DNA of 64,000 bases, from contig OU342630.1 in NCBI GenBank assembly GCA_910589415.1, positions 13,859,867-13,923,866 of the forward strand. The letters are read 5' to 3'. The notes under the pieces are model-generated. The model saw only the letters and a list, made by a program, of their open reading frames with translations. It was not told the origin of the DNA and did not search any database. Source of the stretch: Malachius bipustulatus. Its lineage: Eukaryota; Arthropoda; Insecta; Coleoptera; Melyridae. Positions 55,874 to 64,000 of the stretch are shown in pieces (position 1 is the first letter of the stretch; each line of letters starts with the position of its first letter). Position numbers and translations under genes: made by a program.

Positions 55874-56740
55874 CAGTGGCGGCTGATACATAGGAGCTGC
55901 GGGGCTGCAGTACGTAGTAATATTTTTAGTTAATATGGGAGTAAAAGAAAACAAACGTTTTTAAGCTTTTATAGTGTAAATTATCAGCTCGGCAAAGGAC
56001 TGAACTATTTTCTATTTTCTGTCCGCGCTGGATCGAGGCGACTGGCGAGGTGGCGAGCGAGCGCTGTATCGGGGATGCGGGGCTGCTTCCTCAACAGCAC
56101 GGAGGCGAACCGAGCAAGCCGAACCGAGCGACTGGTGTGTAGACACTGTAGACGAACTTGACCGAATCGAGGTAAAAACCCGCCGAATATGTGCACTTCG
56201 GGCCTGCTTTAAAAACAGCACGGCCACGGAGTGGGAGTACGGCTATCCGATGATCCAGCTTCCGGCAGTTCCAGCTATTGCTTACTATAATATCTACCTG
56301 GAGTGAGTGTGTTAATTTTTGAAATTTGTCACCACGTGGGTATTATTCAGGGCTTAAAAAGTTTACCTTATCTCTTGATTTAAGATGAATTCTGTTAATG
56401 AGCTTTTAAAAACACCATTCTCAAGATGCTTGAAGAAAAGGTTCAAATAAAATCATTGGGGCGTGCAACGCCTGATATTGTAATAAACCAGAGTGGTAAA
56501 AGCAAAAATAGCTCATATCAAAGAAAGTTCAATAATATTGTGTATAAAGAAGTGTCTTTGATTTGTGGATGTGAAGTTCGCAATGCATTATTTTGTTTTC
56601 CTTGTCTGTTGTTTGGCGGTGAATCGTCCTGGAATGTAAACGGTGTTCAAAATCTGGGACATTTAAGTGATTATATTAAAAGGCATTCCGAAAACAAGAG
56701 CCATATGGTGAACGTACTTAATTTGACTATATCTCATTTA
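55874..56740 (+). mobile_element. Left end of a hAT-type element
   Basis: 'cagtggcggctgataca' at 55874 is a typical hAT-like tip. It is followed by a GC-rich subterminal region (56020-56180) and the first part of a ZMYM-like transposase gene. The element is broken at about 56728 by another repeat and its right end was not found. Confidence 0.55.
56385..56740 (+). pseudogene. hAT transposase N terminus (TTF/ZMYM-type zinc finger)
   Basis: ATG at 56385 opens MNSVNELLKTPFSR. After a frame break near 56430 the main frame gives EEKVQIKSLGRATPDIVINQ, CGCEVRNALFCFPCLLFGGE and LGHLSDYIKRHSENKSHM, the TTF-type zinc finger found in ZMYM1-like hAT proteins. The catalytic part is missing, cut off by the insertion that follows. 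Confidence 0.7.
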
Positions 56741-57052
56741 ATAACTAGGAGGAGTAAACTGCAAAGTATCATTTACACCACTAAAAGTCACCAGATTAAA
56801 TCACCAGATTTTTTTTGGCGGCAAATTTGAATTGAAACAATAATTATTAATAAGGAAGATAGGACTTGTTTTCGGTGTAGGAAATCTACTTTTCAGGAGA
56901 GACTGTACAGCAGTATCACAAATCATTGTGATTTGCATAATATATCAGTATTATAGTGCTGAATAATTTTCTGGATATAAATCGAATGAAATTGAATAAT
57001 TTCTAGATATTTCGAAGAATATTAAGGATAATAATAAATTATTAACATTCAT
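56728..57052 (+). repeat. Truncated copy of the 20585-21718 element
   Basis: From 'ctcatttaataactaggagg' onward it matches 20590-20910 almost base for base, then stops at 'aacattcatat'. It interrupts the hAT gene. The right half is missing. Confidence 0.8.
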
Positions 57053-57297
57053 ATCGATAGTGTAAATCGCAAAGTGCGTAACTCCATTTATCAAAATTTT
57101 CCAGGGGAGCTAAAAAACTAATGTAGTTGACAAAAAAAATTGATTGGCAGGAAACTTGTTTTTATGACTACTAGTCAAGGTGAAGTCGGAAAGTAATATT
57201 ATCGGTCTTAAAGCTTATTACTATACTGAAGTTTCAGAATAGTAGGCACTAAGTTCTCGGAAGTGGTCGTGACGTATAAGCGCTCAGTTGGAGCATT

Positions 57298-59550
57298 CAG
57301 TGGCGGACGCAAAATATCAAAATAGGTTCAGACAATAATGAATTTATTGAGAAATATAATTGTAAACTTCCAAATAATATAGCATATAGTAAATAATATA
57401 GCATATAGCAAAAATAAAAATAGCAAAGAAAATAGGAAAAAAATAGTACCTTAGTCATCGTCAGAAGAAAAATCGTCGGATGATGGACAACTATCCCGAT
57501 CACCGTTATCGTTCAAGTTGATAATTAATGGCTCAACCGAAACATCAACTATTGTGTCTAGATCCCACATTCTGTCTTCTTCTTTTGTAGTATGTCGGAT
57601 GCAGTTTCTCCATGTTTCAGCCGTCACATCTCCTATTGCAGTAGCTAGCAGGCGTTTCACTTCATCCATCTTGAAGGTCACGTTTTGTTTCGCCACTTGG
57701 TTTTTTATTTGAGCCCAAATAAGTTCTATAGGATTCAGTTCACAGTGGTAAGGAGGGAGGCGGTGTACAATGATGTTGCACTCGCGAGCCAATTCGTCGA
57801 CAGCATATCTCTTAAAATGAGGTATTTGTGCCCTTGCGATGTTTAATAGTTGCACTTTTAACATGTTGTCATCAAATGGTATATTTCTTTGAGCCAGCCA
57901 GTTAATGATGTCACCTTTTCGCCATGCAGTTGTTGGCGATGGCTCCAATCGTCGACTATGGTAGGAAGCATTGTCCATTACCACGACCGAATTTGGCTCA
58001 AGGCTTGGTAAAATTTTTAAAAACCAGCTTTCGAATTTTTCCGCATCCATTTCCTCATGGTAGTCACTAGTTTTCTTCGATTCGAAAAGTAGCAATCCGT
58101 TTTCCAAAAAACCCGAATCACTACCTATGTGAGTTATTATGAGCCTCCGCCCCTTGCCCGCTGGCGCTTTTAGTCCTGTGGAAAAACCTTCAAAAAAAGC
58201 TTGTCGACGGCTTGTTATTTCCAAATCTTGCCAAATTTTCGAAACAGTATGACCTTGATTCAGCCAAGTTTCGTCTAAGAAATATATTTTCTTCCCTTCA
58301 CGACGATACTCTCGAATTTTTTGTAAATAATTTCTCCGCCACAAAATTATTTCTTCTCTTTCTATAAGAAGACTTTTTCTCTGCCTTTTCATATGCCTTA
58401 TGTTCATTTGTCTTAATGTCCGCAATAAGACACGTCGCGATATTTTCGGCATTGCGTCATCCGAATTGATTTCGGCAGCGATTGCTTTTAATGTTGGAAT
58501 TTCATTTCGGAAAAAGAACGAATGAAATTTTCTCCGAACGGCGTATTTTATGTCATCATCAATGTCAATGCGTTTTCTCCCCCTTGTTTCAATATTTTCA
58601 GCTACCTTTTCTGTTCCGCCTTTGGACTCTTTGAAAGTTTTCAAGATTCGGTGTACACTCCTAGTTGACACTTTGGTTAAATCACTACACAAAGCAACTA
58701 CATCGTTTACCAACATACTTTGATTCCTTTCACGGAGTCCACAATACACGTTGTATATAATAGTTTTTTCTCCTGTAGATAAATTCGTACGACGACGTTT
58801 ACTTTGGCTGCTCTCGCCTTCCATATTGCTCACAACTTTAAATTTAAACAGTATTTCACTTCGGCACTCAAAGAAGCTTGCTTCTTTCCCGTTTACACCA
58901 CAGTGAGAACTGAGAAATAAGATTCAGACAGGAAATCTGATGAGCGACCCTTAAAGCAACCAAGCTATCCCCACTAATTATGCACTTTATTGTCGACCGG
59001 GTATGGGTTTTTCCGGGATGGTAATTCCGTAAATTTCTTATAGTTAAACTTTTTCTGTATCCTGGAACTCAGTTCATTCCCAAAACAGGAATCATTATTG
59101 TATTATTATTTTACCAAATAATTAACTAATAACTAATTATTAACAAATTAGTAAGATATTGATTTTTTCTAGCTTGTATTTCTTAATTACTTCACAGATT
59201 GTCTATGAACAATATGAAATATTCAAAATTTTGTTGTTCCCGAGAGTCGAGAATCTTCTTCCCCCGGTAATATTAATTTTTCTTTTCTGACAACCAGAAA
59301 ACAGAAAGAGAAAAATATACAAGTCCCGATCGACATCCAATAACAGCCCAAAACAAACAACTTTTCTTTTTGTTCAGGTTATTCCACTGCCGCGAATTCT
59401 TTTTCATTCATTTTCATGCGTTTTTTAATTTTTGTGATGCTTCAATAATTCAGCAAATATAAACATAAAAATAAAATATTAAGGATTTAAAGGAGCGATA
59501 AATGTTATATTGCAGCCCCTCACGAAAATAGCATGAACGATACGCCACTG
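57298..59550 (-). mobile_element. Inner unit with CAGTGGCG ends
   Basis: ATTCAGTGGCG (57295-57305) is inverted as CGCCACTGAAT (59543-59553). The unit of about 2.25 kb contains the intact transposase. No clean target duplication was found, so its status is less certain than that of the outer pair. Confidence 0.5.
57451..58833 (-). CDS. Intact IS630/Tc1-mariner-type DDE transposase
   Basis: A complete 460-codon frame with no breaks. The N terminus (residues 1-160) holds a basic tail (SKRRRTNL) and helix-turn-helix-like segments (TRSVHRILKTFKESKGGTEK, and KISRRVLLRTLRQMNIRHMK). The catalytic core has Asp in IYFLDETWLNQGH, Asp in VVVMDNASYHSRR and Glu in PPYHCELNPIELIWAQIKNQ. Counting gives 77 residues between the second Asp and the Glu, much more than the 34-41 usual in Tc1/mariner. 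The C terminus is acidic (PSSDDFSSDDD). It would cut and paste its element; the lack of decay suggests recent activity. Confidence 0.85.
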   Translation of the reverse strand: MSNMEGESSQSKRRRTNLSTGEKTIIYNVYCGLRERNQSMLVNDVVALCSDLTKVSTRSVHRILKTFKESKGGTEKVAENIETRGRKRIDIDDDIKYAVRRKFHSFFFRNEIPTLKAIAAEINSDDAMPKISRRVLLRTLRQMNIRHMKRQRKSLLIEREEIILWRRNYLQKIREYRREGKKIYFLDETWLNQGHTVSKIWQDLEITSRRQAFFEGFSTGLKAPAGKGRRLIITHIGSDSGFLENGLLLFESKKTSDYHEEMDAEKFESWFLKILPSLEPNSVVVMDNASYHSRRLEPSPTTAWRKGDIINWLAQRNIPFDDNMLKVQLLNIARAQIPHFKRYAVDELARECNIIVHRLPPYHCELNPIELIWAQIKNQVAKQNVTFKMDEVKRLLATAIGDVTAETWRNCIRHTTKEEDRMWDLDTIVDVSVEPLIINLNDNGDRDSCPSSDDFSSDDD

Positions 59551-59932
59551 AATACGGAGCTGCCTTGGACGGACTGGCAGCATGCTCGATATATATCCAT
59601 CTTACTTTACCTTACTGCAAGTTGGACCTGCTTATCCTTTGTACTTGTTGACACTGCTGTAATGTTGCCATATATTATATTTTAAGGGACCGAACCTCAT
59701 TGAAATTCTACATCTTTTGCTATTAAATATCGATGTTGTGAAATTATTATAGCAGAAAAATTACTCAACAAATAAAACACAGTATTTTTTATCCTACAAC
59801 CATTTACCTGCATGTGAATGATAAAAATACAAAATGATAAAACACCAAGAATTAAAAGCTGGCAACAATGTGTTTACTTTAAGTCCGTAATATTTCTAAG
59901 AACTTAGTGCCTACTATTCTGAAACTTCAGTA

Positions 59933-62430
59933 TAGGTTTTTCTTTTAAATAATGGAGATACGCTGTTTGCGAAGTGAAACGAACCGAAATACATTCAAAA
60001 AAATATCACCTCTATCAAACACCGCCAATTTTTTTCGCTTATTATCTGAGAAATCACCAGCTTCCAAGTATAAGAATTTCTCTAAAGTTTAGTGTGAAGA
60101 GGACAATATCCTTGAAGGACAATACCTACGTGACCATGTAAAAGGAGCCTGTCGAGATATTATACAAAAGGACCCATTTCTTTATTAGTCTTATTTATCT
60201 CTCGGCAAATAATTTTCATAGGTATTGAATACCAATGTCTCGTCACCAGCGATATGGTCTAGCGTTGCATTATAGCTAATATATATTTAAGTGACTAGCC
60301 TACCTGGCTACCATAGAATTTCATAACCCAACTCTATTCAACCCCAGACGGTAGTAAATTTTTACAAGCTGCCGTGAAATCGCTTTAAAGCTGGAAACAC
60401 TCTAATGGGCAGTTTATTGTTATAAATAGGAAGAAAGCAGACCCTAAATAAACCGGAACGAAATTGCTTGAGACGTTCAGAGGAGACCGCTCAGTTCATA
60501 GGTGAGTTCTTTGAATTCACCGATGGACACTTAAAGACCCATTAGTCAACACAAGTACAAAGAGAAGATACTATGTCAAACATGATTGGTTAGGGGAGAC
60601 CTAAAAATAATACGATTGGCTGGCTGGGAGACCTCCTTCGCCGACTGCCGGAGATTTTTTTGAGGAAAGCGGAAGTTTTTGAAACGAAAGCTAGACAGTT
60701 GAAATTTAACTTTCGAAGGAGTAACTAGTAAAATCTTAAAGAGCCTATTAGTGACTTCCTGCTCCTGCCGTTATTTCTCACACTTCAGTACTACTTCAGG
60801 TGATCTAATTTTGTCTCGCGAACGGGAAATTTGTGGAAGGTGTTTTTTACCCCGAGTGTTAGTGAAACGAAGATGGAGAGACAAATCAACAACTGCCCAC
60901 CACCGTCCTCCAAGACCTGCAGCGTTGGAAGCCATCCAGACGAAGGCCCCCGTTGAGCTCCGACACCCCGAGGGCTAATAAAAGGTCAGGTGTACATTTT
61001 ACAACAATTATGATATTTTCTTGCTCATACCTATTTTTTTCGATCATCTTTACTTGAACATATCCATAACATTTTTTTATCAACCTGTGTGTTTATATAG
61101 CGGCCATAGATGTTTCATTAATAATAATAAGTATACTAGAATATTCATTGCTTTAGATTTATTATTTATTTATAATTATTTGTGAGGTATAGGGAGATTA
61201 TTTTGCATTTTATTTAATCAAATTTTAAACCAATCATTATCAACCGATATGGTAAAACCCTTTAAAAATATTTAATTACTACTTATGGCATTTCCCCTAG
61301 GGACAAATAAAGCCAAATTCATTAACTTCCGAACCAATCAATTTTAGAATGAATTCATGCTAAAGCGCTTAAAGCAAAATATGAAATGACCAAATGAAAT
61401 TAATCCACTTAAAATCGAGTGGTTCGTTTTTGTACAAAGCTCTCTTTCATTTTTCGCGTCTACATTTGCCAACATGTAATTAAAAAGGTAGTATGATGAC
61501 TCATTGGGGTTTTAAGGCTTCCGTTTCGAAGAAAACGCAAGCGTGTGAGTGAGAAGGCAAACAGTGTGACAGTAGTTAGTAGTAGAGCACAGAAAAGGGT
61601 TAAAAGGCCATGTGTGGAACTTAGACACAATGAGTTCATGTAAGTACCTTTCGATCTAGGACCTGTTAATGAATCGTCGCTTGTCTATACACTGGCGCTC
61701 GGAGAATGAGGCAGTGTTAATTCAATGCAAAATCAAGCTTTTATAAGCATATATGTATTCTGGGTTTATATCAAAAGAACCTCTGGTTGGTATCTAGGCT
61801 GTTTAGGTGGGAGATACCTAGTTTATTAATAAAGCTAATAAACTATATCTTTACAGATAGCACTAGCACTATGGTTTGAATATCGAATAAGATCAGTTTC
61901 ATGATCTTAGATAAGATTTGGTAAATTTTCTTACCAAGACTTATATTTTCCATTTGTGACAATAAAGAAATAATTATCAGGTGCATTTCCAATAATCAAC
62001 GCGGCCAAACAGACGAGTTTCAACACAGACTCTCACAGTCGAAATATACCTATTAGATCATCTTTCTAAATGATATTGCTCACCTACAATATTTTCCCAG
62101 CTCCGTCTAATAATCAGGGAAATGTCTCAGCACTCACAATCACTACGAAAAGGACCGATTAATTTTATTGTCAGCACCTCTTCAGTTTTTTCTTCATTGT
62201 AAGATGAACCTCTCAACTTTAAAACAACAGAAAAAGAGCCAAACATTTTCTCTCTTTTTCGAATAATCCTTTTATCGACGTTTCCATGCAAATAAGTTCA
62301 TACACTTCAAATTATCCGACTTTTCCGGAAACAAATCAAGGAAGTGACCCCAGTTTCTCTGGGACTTCATCGAGAAATTATTATTTTATCAAACAAGTAT
62401 CCGTTCCTGGAAACTACATACTAAGCTCAT
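59933..62430. other. Unrecognised stretch
   Basis: AT-rich for the most part. A GC-richer part at 60600-60980 has a 75-codon plus-strand frame without known motifs, followed by 'ctaataaaagg'. No highwire exon was found here although the gene must have further 5' exons. Confidence 0.4.
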
Positions 62431-62589
62431 TTTAATTGTTTGTCGTTCATTACAAACAGGAAAAATCCTATAAATTATTGTGGCAATCAAAATCCAACTA
62501 TTCCAAACATTTATTCTCATATATCTTCATGGATTCCTATCCAAATAAACTTTCCACGGAATCTATACTCTAATAAGTTGGTAACATCG

Positions 62590-62815
62590 CTGTGGAGGAA
62601 AAACGGGATCATTAAGCCTTCGTTGGTGTTCTGGGTATTGTGTGATAACTGGTGCTTTATACCAGGAACCCCTCCAGAGAATCCTGTACGTGTAAGCGCT
62701 GACGGTCTCGCCCGGGAGCCCCGTTGGTTATCTGGGTCTTGTGCGATAACTGATTCTGCAGATCGGGAGCACTTCTGGAGAAACAAATACGGTTCACTAC
62801 CGCGCCGCTCTAGTT
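62590..62815 (+). repeat. Imperfect direct repeat of about 105 bp
   Basis: 'ttggtgttctgggtattgtg' followed by 'tgataactg' at 62623 recurs as 'ttggttatctgggtcttgtg' and 'cgataactg' at 62725. Both copies end in 'ctccagag' or 'cttctggag'. The block is GC-rich and may be part of an LTR. Confidence 0.5.
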
Positions 62816-62934
62816 TAGAGTCCGCACTGTGATAGCCGGACGGGTCCTCCATAGCATTCAACCAGAAGTGACTAGTCTATCTTTAGTTAAGTGCAGCAGT
62901 TAGATTTAAATAAATCATCAAACCTACTATGCCC

Positions 62935-63300
62935 AACAAGGCATCAACGAAACCCAAATGATATCAAATATTTATAAACAAATATTATCGCCCAAAAGCG
63001 GCCAAACCAAAACCATAAATATTATCGCCCAAATGCGGCAAAACCAAAACCATTTTTTTATAAACAAATAGTATCGCCAAAAGCGGCCAAACCAAAACCA
63101 TATTTATCAACAAATATTATGCCCAAAACGGCTAAACCAAAACTATATTTATAAACAAATATTATCAACAATCATGCCCAAAAGCGGCTAAACCAAAACT
63201 ATATTTATAAACAAATACTATCAACAATTATGCCCAAAGCGGGTAAATCAAAACTATATTTTTAACAAACATTATACACAATTATGCCCAACGAGGCCAA
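62935..63300 (+). repeat. Minisatellite of about 50-bp units
   Basis: Seven to nine imperfect units of the form 'atgcccaaaagcggctaaac' plus 'caaaactatatttataaaca' plus 'aatattatcaacaa' lie in tandem and decay towards 63350. Confidence 0.75.
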
Positions 63301-63493
63301 ACCAACAGTATATTTTATATCCAATGTGATAAAACCATCACGCCTAACAAGGCATAAACAAAAATCAAAATACCAACAAACATACCTATCAGCCCAAGAG
63401 GCCCAACAAAAATTATTAAACCTACATCAAAAGTTATCAACAATTATAATGAAATTTTATACCAACCAGACGGCCAACGAAAACAACATAATT

Positions 63494-63560
63494 ATTCAGC
63501 AAATTGCTGCAACGATAAATATAAAATATTCAGCAAATTGCTGCAACGATAAATATAAAA
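63494..63560 (+). repeat. 33-bp direct duplication
   Basis: 'attcagcaaattgctgcaac' followed by 'gataaatataaaa' occurs twice in a row, one base apart. Confidence 0.85.
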
Positions 63561-64000
63561 CACTCGATCGCAAAAGACGTTTCGCAACGTGGGATATTAA
63601 TTATTTGTCGACCCGGCGTGGTCAATTCGCTACCCTCCGGGCTTGGAGATGTCGTTCTTTTGTCTTTCGTCAGGTGACGGCAGTACTGTTCCCTAAACAA
63701 TTTGGTTTTCCTTATCCTAACCTGGTCAGATGATTCATTAACAGTGAAACAAACAGGAATAATGAAAAAGAGAGAGAGAGAGAGGAAATTAACTTTACAA
63801 GTGACGTTAGCACTATAAACCAAACAAATCTAAAACCAATATAAAAGTAGTACCTACCAAAATTGGTAAATGTTACAAAGATAACAGGAATATAAAACAG
63901 TCCAAAGGAGACTATCATTATAAATAAAATCTCGAACATAATCATAAATAATTATCTCGCAAAAGCGATCCAATCTAAACTCTATGATTAGGAGATTATC

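Larger units (their letters stand above)
57226..59930. mobile_element. Outer terminal-repeat element flanked by TA
   Basis: CTGAAGTTTCAGAATAGTAG plus 12 further bases (to 'aagttct') at 57226 is perfectly inverted at 59930. TA flanks both ends (57224-57225, 59931-59932). It could be the transposase-bearing element itself or a MITE of about 450 bp into which the inner unit 57298-59550 inserted. Confidence 0.8.

Noticed and set aside
60751..60978. 75-codon frame as a possible new gene
   Set aside because: No motif, no splice-site support and no conserved start context; composition suggests a repeat leader.
61618..61650. 'acacaatgagttcatgtaagt' as a first exon with splice donor
   Set aside because: Only a few codons could be coding and nothing downstream on the plus strand fits a second exon.
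62517..62861. 114-codon minus-strand frame as a missing highwire exon
   Set aside because: It does not resemble the family N terminus, lacks suitable splice boundaries and overlaps a direct repeat.

Overview
The window is AT-rich animal DNA, almost certainly from an insect. Two things point that way. One large split gene on the minus strand encodes the insect Highwire / MYCBP2 (PHR-family) protein. The rest is dense with insect-type transposons: piggyBac, IS630/Tc1-mariner, hAT, pogo-like, jockey-like LINEs, Ty3/gypsy, copia and Penelope-like elements, plus many foldback elements ending in TACAGGGTG. I cannot name the order or species.

Host gene: 21 exons of highwire lie between 54767 and 10728, read right to left. 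All 20 exon junctions have AC..CT-bounded (GT-AG) splice sites and compatible phases, giving about 5.1 kb of coding sequence (about 1,700 codons). They cover RCC1-type repeats with a cysteine-rich insert, the first PHR domain, a helical linker, the second PHR domain and the stretch after it. The N-terminal exons (beyond 54.8 kb) and the C-terminal filamin, DOC and RING parts (below 10.7 kb) were not seen. No second host gene could be supported.

Layout. 0-10.7 kb: a copia fragment, a repeat carrying a well-formed hammerhead ribozyme (1232-1276), and three large foldback elements, two of which hold dead DDE transposases of one family. 10.7-17.7 kb: exons 21 to 15, with a Penelope-like element (12-bp target duplication, GIY-YIG remnant) in the intron between exons 20 and 19. 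17.7-25 kb: a pogo-like element and a nested foldback. 25-28.7 kb: exons 14 to 11. 28.8-34.5 kb: a very young LTR retrotransposon that lacks protease, reverse transcriptase and RNase H, carries an arginine-rich segment in their place, and has a LINE inserted in its 5' LTR. 34.5-37 kb: a decayed jockey-like LINE. 37.5-46.8 kb: exons 10 to 5 with two long near-perfect palindromes. 47.2-50.6 kb: a piggyBac inside an unclassified two-gene transposon remnant. 50.8-52.3 kb: LINE tail. 52.7-54.8 kb: exons 4 to 1. 55.9-59.9 kb: hAT fragment and an intact IS630-type transposase in nested terminal repeats. 60-64 kb: mostly unrecognised sequence and minisatellite.

The transposons mostly sit in highwire introns and would be transcribed in its pre-mRNA. 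The palindromes and the ribozyme (the latter antisense to highwire) are the features most likely to do something at the RNA level.
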